Numbered from the stretch's first letter, positions 40,666 through 48,950 are shown. The stretch is 64,000 nucleotides of DNA from Halorussus halophilus (GCF_008831545.1 NZ_CP044523.1:2852001-2916000), one strand, 5' to 3'. Numbers and translations: made by a program. The notes: generated by a model from the sequence alone, not told the origin.

Positions 40666-41742
40666 ATGACCACGAGCGAAGTCGCTGAGTTGACCCGTGA
40701 ACTCGTCTCGATTCCCTCCCACGAGGACGAGACGGACGCAGGAGACTACATCGAGGCGTGGCTCCGCGAGAACACAGAGGCGAGCGTCACCCGCGACGAG
40801 ACCGGCAACGTCATCGCCCGGCGCGGGTCCGGTCCCTCGCTCGCGCTGGTCGGCCACCACGACGTGGTGCCGCCTGCCGACTCGCAGACGACAGACGACG
40901 GAAGCTACGTCGTCGAAGAGCGCGACGGCCGACTCTACGGCAGAGGCACCGCCGACATGAAAGGCGCGGTAGCGGCCGCGATGCTGACGATTCGAGATGC
41001 CGACCCCGACTGCGAACTCGTCTTCGCCAGCTTCGTCGGCGAGGAAATCGGCGGCGTCGGCGCACGAGCGGCCATCGAAGGCGGCTTCGCGCCAGACTAC
41101 GCCATCGTCGCGGAAGGCTCCACGAACTACTCCAAGGAGGGTGTTACCGATGTCGTCGTCGCGCACAAGGGTCGGCGCGGAAGCACGGTCACCGCCCGTG
41201 GGGCGGCCGCTCACGCCAGCGAACCCGAGGCAGGCGAGAACGCAATCTATCGTGCGTCCGACGCCGTAGACGTGATTCGTGACCTCGACTTCCCAGCCGT
41301 GGAGGTGTTCAGCGAGCGACTGCGAGGGAGCGTCGCCGTCACCGAAATCGACGGTGGGAGCGCGTGGAACGTGATTCCCGAGCGGTGCGAACTGACGGTA
41401 GACGAGCGAACCGTTCCCGGCGAGCGCGCCGACCTCGAAGCGACCGAGCAAATCGACGGCGTCGAGTGGACAATCGACCAAGACCTGCCGCCGATGCGAT
41501 GCGACGACGAGGAGTTCGCGGAGTTGGTGCTGAACGCCGCGATAGGGGCCCAGACGGGCGACCCGGAGCTAGTCTCGAAACCGCACGCCACGGACGCCGG
41601 ATGGCTCGCGGAGGCTGGAACCACCTGCGTGGTCTGCGGGGCTTCGGAACCGGGGGAGGCCCACACGAAAGACGAGAGTGTGAGTATCGACGTGTTAGAG
41701 CGGTGTTATCGGACGTATCTGGGTGCCGCGGAACAACTGTGA
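40666..41742 (+). CDS. M20 family metallopeptidase (DapE/ArgE-like)
   Basis: A 358-aa zinc-dependent amidohydrolase/peptidase. LALVGHHDVVPP supplies the first His-x-Asp, LYGRGTADMKGAVAAAMLTI the bridging Asp, FASFVGEEIGGVGARAAIEG the catalytic Glu pair and KPHATDAGWLAEAG a further ligand region; the central lid domain starts at VVAHKGRRGSTVTARGAAAH. Family members remove acyl groups from amino acids (succinyl-DAP, acetyl-ornithine) or act as carboxypeptidases. The substrate cannot be read from the sequence. Start ATG 40666; the frame begins earlier at 40639. The M32 carboxypeptidase follows after 80 bases. Confidence 0.92.
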   Translation: MTTSEVAELTRELVSIPSHEDETDAGDYIEAWLRENTEASVTRDETGNVIARRGSGPSLALVGHHDVVPPADSQTTDDGSYVVEERDGRLYGRGTADMKGAVAAAMLTIRDADPDCELVFASFVGEEIGGVGARAAIEGGFAPDYAIVAEGSTNYSKEGVTDVVVAHKGRRGSTVTARGAAAHASEPEAGENAIYRASDAVDVIRDLDFPAVEVFSERLRGSVAVTEIDGGSAWNVIPERCELTVDERTVPGERADLEATEQIDGVEWTIDQDLPPMRCDDEEFAELVLNAAIGAQTGDPELVSKPHATDAGWLAEAGTTCVVCGASEPGEAHTKDESVSIDVLERCYRTYLGAAEQL

Positions 41743-41822
41743 CGACTGCTTTGTCTCGATTGTAGCGGACCTTCGTTCCGAAACCCGCGCTTTGATAATC
41801 GCTCCCAGCATAGCCGCCGCGT

Positions 41823-43352
41823 ATGGCAAGCGAAGCCGCCACGGACGAGGCGTCCGAGACGTACTCTGCGTTCCTGCAGAAAGTAAAACGACTCTCGAAC
41901 GTCAGTAACGCCGGGATGGTACTGGGCTGGGACCAAGAGGTCATGATGCCGGAGGGTGGCACGCCTGCGCGCTCCCAACAGCGGTCGGCGCTCTCGACGC
42001 TCAGCCACGAACTGCTCACGTCCGACGAGATGGGCGAGATGCTGGACGAGTTGGAAGACGAGGACCTGACCGACGAGCAGGCCGCCGTCGTCCGCGAGAC
42101 CCGACGAAGGTACGACCGAGCGACGAAGGTCCCCGAGGAACTGGTCGAAGAGATTTCCCAGACCTCCTCGGAAGCGATGCCGGTCTGGGAGGAAGCCAAG
42201 GAGGAAGACAACTTCGAGACGTTCGCGCCGACGCTCGAAAAACTGGTCGAACTCAAGCGACAGTACGCCGAACACATCGACCCGGAGCGGGACCCCTACG
42301 AGGTACTGTTCGAGGAATACGAACCGTATCTCGGCATCGAGAAAGCCGAGGAAGTGCTCGACCAACTGCGCGAAGAACTCGTCCCGCTCGTGGACGCCGT
42401 GCGAGAGAGCGACGCCGACCTCGCCGTCGATACCTTCGAGGGAGAGTTCGACGTGGACACGCAGGAAGAACTGGCCCGCGACGTGCTCGACACGCTGGGC
42501 TACGACTGGGAACACGGCCGTCTCGACACCGCGCCGCATCCGTTCTCGTCGGGCAACCAGTTCGACGCCCGCGTCACCACGCGATTCAATCCCGAGGAAC
42601 CGCTGGGCGCGCTGATGGCGACGGTCCACGAGTTCGGCCACGCGACGTACACCCTCGGACTGCCCCGCGAGCAGTACGGGACGCCGCTCGGCGAGAGTCG
42701 TGACATGACCGTCCACGAGTCCCAGTCGCGCCTCTGGGAGAACCACGTCGGTCGCTCGGAGGCGTTCTGGGAGCGATTCCTGCCGAAGGTGCAGGAGCGA
42801 TTCCCCGAAAAACTAGAGGGAGCGTCCGTCGAAGACGTGTACGAGGCCGCAAACGAAGTGTACGAGAACAACCTGATTCGCGTCGAAGCCGACGAGTTGA
42901 CCTACCACATGCACATCCTCGTCCGGTTCGAAATCGAGCGCGACCTGATTCGCGGCGACTTAGACGTTGAAGACGTGCCGGAGGTCTGGAACGACAAGTA
43001 CGAGGAGTACCTCGGCATCCGGCCGGACACCGACGCAGAGGGCTGTCTACAGGACATCCACTGGAGTCACGGCGACTTCGGCTACTTCCCGACGTACTCG
43101 CTCGGGAGTGTGCTGGCGTCCCAACTGTTCGCCCACGCCGAAGACGACATCGAGGGCCTCTACGACCAAGTGCGTGAGGGTGACTTCGACGAGTTGCACG
43201 ACTGGTTGACCGAGAACGTCCACCAGCACGGTTCGCAGTACACGACTGACGACCTGGTTCAGGAAGCGACCGGCGAGGAGTACACCGCCGACTACTTCCT
43301 CGACTACGTGAAGCGCAAGTACGGCGAATTGTACGACTTGGACGACTACTAA
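41823..43352 (+). CDS. Carboxypeptidase M32 (first of two)
   Basis: A 509-aa thermostable-carboxypeptidase-type zinc peptidase, normal length for family M32. Mainly helical; TVHEFGHATYTLGLPREQYG contains the HEFGH zinc motif, VHESQSRLWENHVGRS the third zinc ligand Glu region, and LIRVEADELTYHMHILVRFE and EGCLQDIHWSHGDFGYFPTY the family blocks. Cytoplasmic; removes C-terminal amino acids from peptides. A close paralogue (44403-45884) lies 1 kb downstream on the same strand. The stop is followed by a T-rich tract. Confidence 0.95.
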   Translation: MASEAATDEASETYSAFLQKVKRLSNVSNAGMVLGWDQEVMMPEGGTPARSQQRSALSTLSHELLTSDEMGEMLDELEDEDLTDEQAAVVRETRRRYDRATKVPEELVEEISQTSSEAMPVWEEAKEEDNFETFAPTLEKLVELKRQYAEHIDPERDPYEVLFEEYEPYLGIEKAEEVLDQLREELVPLVDAVRESDADLAVDTFEGEFDVDTQEELARDVLDTLGYDWEHGRLDTAPHPFSSGNQFDARVTTRFNPEEPLGALMATVHEFGHATYTLGLPREQYGTPLGESRDMTVHESQSRLWENHVGRSEAFWERFLPKVQERFPEKLEGASVEDVYEAANEVYENNLIRVEADELTYHMHILVRFEIERDLIRGDLDVEDVPEVWNDKYEEYLGIRPDTDAEGCLQDIHWSHGDFGYFPTYSLGSVLASQLFAHAEDDIEGLYDQVREGDFDELHDWLTENVHQHGSQYTTDDLVQEATGEEYTADYFLDYVKRKYGELYDLDDY

Positions 43353-43368
43353 TCGCCGCGCTCGGTCA

Positions 43369-43374
43369 TTTTTT
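43369..43374 (+). terminator. Poly-T tract after the first M32 gene
   Basis: T6 17 bases after the stop of the M32 gene, followed by further T-rich sequence that overlaps the end of the convergent lipoprotein gene. Confidence 0.4.
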
Positions 43375-43378
43375 CCTT

Positions 43379-43954
43379 CTACTTTTTCAACGCTGCTTTC
43401 ACCGATTCTGCGGTCTGCCGTTCGGACACCGTGAACAGGAACTCCCCGTTCCACTCGCCCGACTCGATTTCGTCGGCCAAGCCCGGACCGAGTTCCGCCT
43501 CGTAGAGCAGTTCGGCCTCGAAGTACGTCCGAATCTGGTGGTCCTCGGGGTTGTCGAACGCTCCCACCTGTTCGAGTCCGTCGGCGAACGCCGTCGTCCC
43601 GTCGTCGGTGAGTCGAAACGGAAGGCGGTAGCCACTACCGTTGCTGGCCGATTCGATTTCGCCGACCGAGGCCACATCCACTCCAGTGACGAGTTGGACT
43701 TCGTCGTCGCTGTCAACGACCACGATTCGGAACGCGTCCGCGTCGGCACTGGTTGCACTGGCGAGACTCGTTTCGTCAGCAGTAGTCGCCTCGCTGGCAG
43801 CGGTCGTCTGGTCTACGGTGCTGGTCGCGACAGTCTCGGAACTGTCGGTAGTGTCGTCAGTTCCGCCGATACCGATAGTCGAACCGCCGAGACAACCCGC
43901 ACTCCCTGCGAGCGCGAGACTTCCCGCCGCGAGGACCTGTCTTCGAGAGGGCAC
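43379..43954 (-). CDS. Tat lipoprotein with SecD-P1-like domain
   Basis: A 191-aa exported lipoprotein: M-P-S-R-R-Q-V-L-A-A-G is a twin-arginine signal ending in the lipobox S-A-G-C near residue 20, followed by a Thr/Ser-rich linker. The C-terminal domain (YRLPFRLTDDGTTAFADGLE, then TYFEAELLYEAELGPGLADE and EWNGEFLFTVSERQTAESVK) has the strand-helix order and key words of the P1 head domain of SecD (a gamma-like grip that binds exported proteins). The comparison is from memory of SecD sequences and needs a profile search. It would sit on the outer face of the membrane. Confidence 0.78.
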   Translation of the reverse strand: MPSRRQVLAAGSLALAGSAGCLGGSTIGIGGTDDTTDSSETVATSTVDQTTAASEATTADETSLASATSADADAFRIVVVDSDDEVQLVTGVDVASVGEIESASNGSGYRLPFRLTDDGTTAFADGLEQVGAFDNPEDHQIRTYFEAELLYEAELGPGLADEIESGEWNGEFLFTVSERQTAESVKAALKK

Positions 43955-44050
43955 GAGGAAGACTTTGTTTCGTTGCCACTTTAAACGTTGCGTGCAGGTC
44001 CTACAGACCCCAAACCTGACTTCGAGACCCTGACCTGTCCGGCCGGGAGC

Positions 44051-44056
44051 CTATAC
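44051..44056 (+). promoter_or_regulatory. TATA box before the DUF1328 region
   Basis: CTATAC is centred about 27 bases before the ATG at 44081, which would make the 23-codon frame leaderless. Confidence 0.4.
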
Positions 44057-44080
44057 AGGTCTGTGACTTGGTACGGAGGC

Positions 44081-44152
44081 ATGCAATTCAACACGAACTG
44101 CAGCACGACCGGACAGAGTAGCAACCGACCACAGAAGACAGGGGACCACTGA
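44081..44152 (+). CDS. Possible upstream ORF of 23 codons before DUF1328
   Basis: ATG 44081 opens a 23-codon frame (M-Q-F-N-T-N-C-S-T-T-G, ending K-T-G-D-H) that stops at 44150-44152, one base before the DUF1328 ATG at 44154. A GGAGG sits at 44075-44079 and a TATA box at 44051-44056. It may be a leader peptide whose translation feeds ribosomes to DUF1328, or a chance frame; composition alone does not decide. Confidence 0.4.
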   Translation: MQFNTNCSTTGQSSNRPQKTGDH

Positions 44153-44153
44153 G

Positions 44154-44306
44154 ATGGCGATTCTCGAACTCGCTGTCGCGTTCTTCGTCCTCGCAATCGT
44201 CGCCGGGGTACTCGGCGCTGGCGGCGTCGCGGGGTTGTCGATGGACATCGCGAAGTGGCTAGTCGTCGCCTTCCTCGTGTTGGCAGTGGTATCGTTCCTG
44301 CTTTGA
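44154..44306 (+). CDS. DUF1328 (YtjA-like) small membrane protein
   Basis: A 50-aa protein of two membrane helices: LELAVAFFVLAIVAGVLGAG, then G-V-A-G-L-S-M-D-I-A-K as the connecting loop and WLVVAFLVLAVVSFLL. The G-x-G-G-x-A-G-x-x-x-x-I-A-K loop identifies DUF1328, found in bacteria and haloarchaea. Function unknown; bacterial members are stress-linked. Followed by a T6 tract 5 bases after the stop. Preceded at one base by a possible uORF. Confidence 0.85.
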   Translation: MAILELAVAFFVLAIVAGVLGAGGVAGLSMDIAKWLVVAFLVLAVVSFLL

Positions 44307-44311
44307 ACCGC

Positions 44312-44317
44312 TTTTTT
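44312..44317 (+). terminator. Poly-T tract after DUF1328
   Basis: T6 five bases after the stop codon at 44306, in CCGCTTTTTTCGC. Confidence 0.45.
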
Positions 44318-44372
44318 CGCAGTCGATACGTCCCACGCCACCGAACCCCACGCGGTTCGCCGGGACCCGGAC

Positions 44373-44380
44373 GTTAATAC
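44373..44380 (+). promoter_or_regulatory. TATA box of the second M32 gene
   Basis: GTTAATAC centred 26 bases before ATG 44403; predicts a leaderless transcript. Confidence 0.5.
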
Positions 44381-44402
44381 ATCATCGAGCCAACGCGACA
44401 GT

Positions 44403-45884
44403 ATGGCAGACGCCTACGACGACCTTCTCGAACGCTACGAGCGGATCAGCTACCTCGGCGACGGCCGCGGCGTCCTCTACTGGGACCAGCAGGTGATGAT
44501 GCCCGAGCAGGGGACCGCCGCCCGCTCGAAGCAACTCTCCGCACTCTCTGCGGTCCACCACGAGCAGTTGACCGACGACGAGACCGGGAGGTTGCTGGAG
44601 GCTGCAGAAAGCGAGGACCTGACCGACGAGCAAGAGGCAGTCGTCCGGGAGATTCGACTGCAGTACGACCGCGCGACCGACGTACCCGGCGAACTGGTCG
44701 AGGAGATAGCCCAGACCGGGTCGGAAGCCCAAGACGACTGGCAGGCCGCGAAGGCCGACGACGACTTCTCGGAGTTCGCGCCGACGCTCGAAAAACTGGT
44801 CGAGTTGCAGACCGAGCGGGCCGAACACATCGATTCGAGTCGGGGGCCGTACGAGGTCATGTTCGAGGACCGCGAACCGTACCTCGGACTCGACACCGTC
44901 GAGCGCATCTTCGAGGAGTTGAAGGAAGGACTCGTCCCGCTCATCGAGGAGATTCGCGCCGCCGAGGACATCCCGAACGTGTTCGAAGGCACCTACGACG
45001 AGGACGAACAGCGCGACCTCGCGGAAGACGTACTCGACTTGCTCGGCTACGACTGGTCTCGCGGCCGCCTCGACACCGCGCCGCACCCGTTCATGTCCGG
45101 CAACCAGTTCGACGCTCGCGTGACGACGCGGTTCCACGAAGACGACCCTATCGACCCGATTGGCTCGACGATTCACGAGTTCGGTCACGCGACGTACCAA
45201 CTCGGCCTTCGACAGGACGCCTACGGGTCGCCGCTCGGCCAACCTCGCTCCTCAGGCGTCCACGAATCGCAGTCGCGTTTTTGGGAGAACCATGTTGGAC
45301 GAACGCGGGAGTTCTGGGAACTATTCTTGCCGACGTTCAAGGAACACTTCCCGCAGGCTTCGGACGTGACCCCAGAGGAAGCCTATCTGGCCGCGAATCG
45401 CGTCAACGAGGAGAACCTGATTCGCGTCGAGGCCGACGAAGTCACCTACCACATGCACATCATCCTCCGCTCGGAAATCGAGCAGGAGTTCATCGAGGGC
45501 GACCTCGAAGTCTCGGAGATTCCGGGCGCGTGGAACGACAAGATGGAAGAGTATCTGGGCGTTCGGCCCGACACCGACTCGGAGGGCTGTCTACAGGACA
45601 TCCACTGGACCCAGAGCTTCGCCAGTTTCCAGAACTACACTGTCGGCAGTCTGCTCGCCGCGCAGTTCTGGGCGACCATCGAGGAAGAGTTGGACAATCC
45701 GCGCGAGATGATTCGAGAAGGTGAGTTCGAACCCATCCGCGAGTGGTTCGAGGAGAACGTCCACCAGCAGGGCCAGCGCTACACCACCGACGAACTGATT
45801 CGCGAGGCCACCGGCGAGGACCTCACGGCAAAGTACTATCTCGACTACGTCGAGGAGAAGTTCGGCGACATCTACGACCTCTAA
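44403..45884 (+). CDS. Carboxypeptidase M32 (second of two)
   Basis: A 493-aa M32 zinc carboxypeptidase and paralogue of 41823-43352. The zinc motif is TIHEFGHATYQLGLRQDAYG, the Glu region is VHESQSRFWENHVGRT and the C-terminal block is EGCLQDIHWTQSFASFQNYT, where the first copy has HWSHGDFGYFPTY. The N-terminal third (GVLYWDQQVMMPEQGTAARS) is nearly the same as in the first copy. It has its own TATA box at leaderless distance, so the two copies are separately expressed. Differences near the end of the active-site cleft suggest different peptide preference. Confidence 0.95.
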   Translation: MADAYDDLLERYERISYLGDGRGVLYWDQQVMMPEQGTAARSKQLSALSAVHHEQLTDDETGRLLEAAESEDLTDEQEAVVREIRLQYDRATDVPGELVEEIAQTGSEAQDDWQAAKADDDFSEFAPTLEKLVELQTERAEHIDSSRGPYEVMFEDREPYLGLDTVERIFEELKEGLVPLIEEIRAAEDIPNVFEGTYDEDEQRDLAEDVLDLLGYDWSRGRLDTAPHPFMSGNQFDARVTTRFHEDDPIDPIGSTIHEFGHATYQLGLRQDAYGSPLGQPRSSGVHESQSRFWENHVGRTREFWELFLPTFKEHFPQASDVTPEEAYLAANRVNEENLIRVEADEVTYHMHIILRSEIEQEFIEGDLEVSEIPGAWNDKMEEYLGVRPDTDSEGCLQDIHWTQSFASFQNYTVGSLLAAQFWATIEEELDNPREMIREGEFEPIREWFEENVHQQGQRYTTDELIREATGEDLTAKYYLDYVEEKFGDIYDL

Positions 45885-45901
45885 CAGGCGATTCGACAAA
45901 A

Positions 45902-45908
45902 CATATTA
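45902..45908 (+). promoter_or_regulatory. TATA box of the propeller lipoprotein gene
   Basis: CATATTA centred 27 bases before ATG 45932. Confidence 0.5.
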
Positions 45909-45931
45909 GTTTTCCACAAGAACGCCCGGGC

Positions 45932-47140
45932 ATGCCCTCCAGACGGACGTTTCTCGCTACCTTCGGCGTGAGCGCCAGTAGTGTCGCGCTCGCGGGGTGC
46001 AACGCCGCTACAGAAATCACCGCGGACGACCCGCCGAAACCGGGCGTAGACGAAATACCCGACCCGGACAACCACCTCGCCGGCGCGAACGGCGAGTGGT
46101 CGAGTTTCGGCTGTAACGCCGCAAACACCCGCGCAGTGTGGGACGGCAAGGCACCCGTCGATGGCGTCGAAGAACGCTGGCGAGTCGAAGTGCCGCAGTT
46201 GACGAATCAGGCACCGATAGTCGCAGGGGGCCGCGTCTACCAGTCGATTCGGTACGAACTCGAAGTGTACGACGCCAAGGACGGGAGCGAACTGTGGACG
46301 AAAGACGAGACGAGTACGACGCCGTTGGTGCGTGAGGGCACGGTCTATCTCGGCTTCGGCAATACGCTGCGCGCCCTCGACGCCGAGACTGGCGAGCCGG
46401 AGTGGGAGACGGAGTTCACGGAACAGGATTTCGTTCGGACGCCCACGATGTACTCGGGCGACTGGCTCTACGTGCCTGCGGACGAGACGATGCACCGCGT
46501 CGATGTGGAAACGGGCGAAGTCGATTGGTCGCGACGACTGTTCGGAGAACTGCTCGGTTCGCCCGCGGTTTACGCGGGCCACTACCTCGCCGTCGCTTCC
46601 CAAGCCGGGAAGTTGTATCTCATCGACTTCGAGGGGACCGGCCACGGGGAGTGGAATCTGCCGTCTCGACCGGACGTTCCGACGACCGCGGGTAGGGAGA
46701 ACGTCTACGTGAGTTGCTTCGACGGCACGACGTGGGGTATCTCGTTCGGACAGGCACCCCACCGCGATGTCGCGTTGAAGGCTGAAATCCCCGGCACAAA
46801 CGGCGGACTCGCAGTCAAGGAACACCTCTATGCGGCCGGGTCCGACGGGTTGCAGGCGCTCGATACTGATACCGGCGAGCAAGTGTGGCAACAGGACATC
46901 GGAGATTGGTCGGGGACCGCTCCCGCTATCGGCCGCGACACGCTGTTCGTGGGTGGCGACAAGTTGTACGCCTTCGACCCGACGCCGAAGGGTCTCGACG
47001 CCGGTGGTAGTAGCCCGGCGAAGCGATTCGAGAAGTCGTTCCACGGGCGAGTGGGTCCGGGACCAGTGTTGGATGACGGCGTGCTATACGTGATTGCCCA
47101 GACCGGCGAGTCGTCGTTTCATCTGCTCGCGCTGGAGTAA
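45932..47140 (+). CDS. Tat-exported PQQ-type beta-propeller lipoprotein
   Basis: A 402-aa protein. M-P-S-R-R-T-F-L-A is the twin-arginine signal, with the lipobox A-L-A-G-C near residue 20. Repeated propeller blades follow: GGRVYQSIRYELEVYDAKDG, VYLGFGNTLRALDAETGEPE, DWLYVPADETMHRVDVETGE, KLYAFDPTPKG. Related in fold to the 24452 protein but shorter, without the PKD domain and with a lipid anchor instead. Probably an outer-face scaffold or BamB-like protein; enzyme function is unproved. Starts at ATG 45932 with a TATA box at 27 bases. Confidence 0.88.
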   Translation: MPSRRTFLATFGVSASSVALAGCNAATEITADDPPKPGVDEIPDPDNHLAGANGEWSSFGCNAANTRAVWDGKAPVDGVEERWRVEVPQLTNQAPIVAGGRVYQSIRYELEVYDAKDGSELWTKDETSTTPLVREGTVYLGFGNTLRALDAETGEPEWETEFTEQDFVRTPTMYSGDWLYVPADETMHRVDVETGEVDWSRRLFGELLGSPAVYAGHYLAVASQAGKLYLIDFEGTGHGEWNLPSRPDVPTTAGRENVYVSCFDGTTWGISFGQAPHRDVALKAEIPGTNGGLAVKEHLYAAGSDGLQALDTDTGEQVWQQDIGDWSGTAPAIGRDTLFVGGDKLYAFDPTPKGLDAGGSSPAKRFEKSFHGRVGPGPVLDDGVLYVIAQTGESSFHLLALE

Positions 47141-47273
47141 ATGGGAAGAGCGAGGGATGAAGGTGAGCTAGTAACCTGGATTACTGCCAGCGACGTTCGA
47201 GACGACGCTATTTCTGCGAAGACGTTAGTGCTAGCTACTCCCGATACCGATGAGAGACCGCACCGCTCCGCCA

Positions 47274-47560
47274 CCGCACCGCGAGGGCCACACACCTCCC
47301 GGCAACCACCTTTTTTCTCGTCGGGTGGCAACGGTGCGCTCCACGCACCTGCCACCACTCCGAGAAAAATCTGGACCAAAAAAGCGATGCGAGAACTCAG
47401 CGCGTCTCACGCGCTGAGTTCTCGAATCTCCTGATGCTGGTGCGACTCCCGCACCGCGAGGGCCACACACCTCCCCAACCGACTGGGTCGCTTCGCTCCC
47501 TCGTCCCTCGCGCGAACGGTCGCACCACCGAAGGGGTGCGACCGCACGCGCCAGTTGCCC
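47274..47560 (-). repeat. Structured repeat family B, unit B1
   Basis: The 666-base gap between the propeller lipoprotein and the zinc-finger gene holds no gene but this element, read on the minus strand. Shared boxes with unit B2 (62745-62942) are CCACCTTTTTTCTCGTCGGG (47307-47326), AAAATCTGGACCAAAAAA (47365-47382) and the GCGAG-x-GCCACACACCTCCC box (47455-47475), all in plus orientation here. Between them are hairpins with other sequence than in B2: 47324-47356 and a perfect 16-bp stem at 47390-47405/47409-47424 with a three-base loop. The 27-bp stretch with GCCACACACCTCCC is also present a second time at 47274-47300. The flanks 47141-47273 and 47561-47806 show nothing clear. Confidence 0.85.
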
Positions 47561-47774
47561 GTGAAAGTTCGAGAAGCCCTCCCAAATCCGAGCCACTCGG
47601 CCGACTCGAACGAACGTCAACTTCCACTCGCTACACCCCGCGATTTCCCCACGAAACCCGGATTTTCGCGACGCGTAATTCGTTAAGCCCTGCCTATTTC
47701 CGGCGGTAAGAGACCCCACAACCGAAATTAGGGGTTCCGACAGTGAATTTACACGAACTGTTCGACCAGTACCA

Positions 47775-47780
47775 TTATAT
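47775..47780 (+). promoter_or_regulatory. TATA box of the HVO_0416-type zinc finger gene
   Basis: TTATAT centred about 29 bases before ATG 47807. Confidence 0.45.
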
Positions 47781-47806
47781 GGGAGGTATGCATTACCATA
47801 GCATGT

Positions 47807-47986
47807 ATGGCGACCGCACCAACCGGAGACGACGACCTCTTCGACGAGTTCCTGTCCGACCGCGGCCACGAAACCGAAACGGTAGGCTGGCAGCAGGAAT
47901 ACAACAAGAAGCAGTGTCCGGAGTGCAGCGGCCTTCACGATACGTCTGCGAGTGAATGCACAGTGTGTGGTTGGCGACCGGAATAG
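47807..47986 (+). CDS. HVO_0416 family zinc finger protein
   Basis: A 59-aa protein with acidic N-terminus (DDDLFDEFLSDRGHETETVG, then W-Q-Q-E-Y-N-K-K) and one zinc ribbon, QCPECSGLHDTSASECTVCG followed by W-R-P-E. The C-x2-C-x11-C-x2-C-G-W pattern and the preceding D-E-F-L-x-D-R-G-H match the haloarchaeal HVO_0416 zinc-finger family. Micro-protein, probably a small regulator; function unproved. TATA box at leaderless distance. Confidence 0.87.
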   Translation: MATAPTGDDDLFDEFLSDRGHETETVGWQQEYNKKQCPECSGLHDTSASECTVCGWRPE

Positions 47987-48059
47987 CGCGATAGCAGTAG
48001 CATAGCGCGTCGAGAGCAGAATCGGAGCTAGAGACGACGAGCGACTCTTCTTCGCTCAT

Positions 48060-48950
48060 CTACAACGCCGTAATCACCGCAGCACCGACGACGATGAGCA
48101 ACGCGCCCGCGACGACGCCGCGGGTGACCCGCTCCAAGTCCTTCAGGAAAACCGCCGCGAACAGCGTCGTGAACAGCGGCGCGGTTCCCGCGAGCGGGTC
48201 TACGACCGCGACCTGTCCTCTGTCGAGTGCTTCGAACAGCGACAGCAGAGCGACTGCCGTTAAGGTACCACTGATTGCGAATAAGCCGTACGTGCGCTTC
48301 GGTGCGGAGAGGACGTCCCGCCGGTCCTTCGCCAATGCGTATCCCACTAATCCGACGAGGGCCGCCGTCTCGTTGATTGTGACCGCCTGCAACGTCGTCG
48401 CTGGCGTCGTGTCCAGTCCGAACTTCCTGACGACGTTCCCGACTGCGAACGCACAGGCCGCCGCGAGCGGGAAGAGCAACTCGCTGGGTTCCCACCCCGA
48501 GACGTCGCCGCCCTTCGCCAGTGCCAGTGCGACGAGACCACCGACCAAGACGAGGACGCCTGCGGCCGTCGTGAGCGTCACCGTCTCGCCGAGCCAGACG
48601 GCCGCGAGTGCCGTGGCGAACAGCGGTCGAGTACTGACGCCCGCGCTGTTGACGCTCGCGCCGACGCGGTCCACGCCGGTAAAAGTGGCAAGCCTGCCGA
48701 GTGCAGTCCCCACGAGTCCTGCGAACGCGAAGACGCCGAAAGTCGTCGCGTCGAGACCCGACAGTGGCGAACTCCCGTACAAGACGAACAGCGCAGTCCA
48801 GTAGAGCGAGGTATCGACCAGCACGACGACCAGCGAAGCTTGGAGCGAGGAGCCACCGCCCGCCATGCCGCGTTTGGAGACAATGGGGCTGGCACCCCAC
48901 AAGAGTGCGGGGACGAGCGCCAGCGCAAGAACGTCGAGCGAGAGAACCAT
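48060..48950 (-). CDS. EamA/DMT family transporter
   Basis: A 296-aa membrane protein with ten helices in two EamA repeats: first VLALALVPALLWGASPIVSK, then the second repeat at about residue 150 (LFPLAAACAFAVGNVVRKFG). Each repeat has the W-G-x-x-x-x-x-x-K/R start of DMT transporters, and the last helix is VTRGVVAGALLIVVGAAVI. It exports or imports small metabolites (amino acids, nucleosides or others); no specificity can be read. Divergent from DUF7563 across 197 bases that contain a 10-bp inverted repeat. Confidence 0.92.
   Translation of the reverse strand: MVLSLDVLALALVPALLWGASPIVSKRGMAGGGSSLQASLVVVLVDTSLYWTALFVLYGSSPLSGLDATTFGVFAFAGLVGTALGRLATFTGVDRVGASVNSAGVSTRPLFATALAAVWLGETVTLTTAAGVLVLVGGLVALALAKGGDVSGWEPSELLFPLAAACAFAVGNVVRKFGLDTTPATTLQAVTINETAALVGLVGYALAKDRRDVLSAPKRTYGLFAISGTLTAVALLSLFEALDRGQVAVVDPLAGTAPLFTTLFAAVFLKDLERVTRGVVAGALLIVVGAAVITAL

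Noticed and set aside
47141-47434. 97-codon plus-strand frame after the propeller lipoprotein
   Set aside because: Most of it lies in repeat B1 and translates the repeat boxes; no homologous protein is suggested and no start signal is seen.
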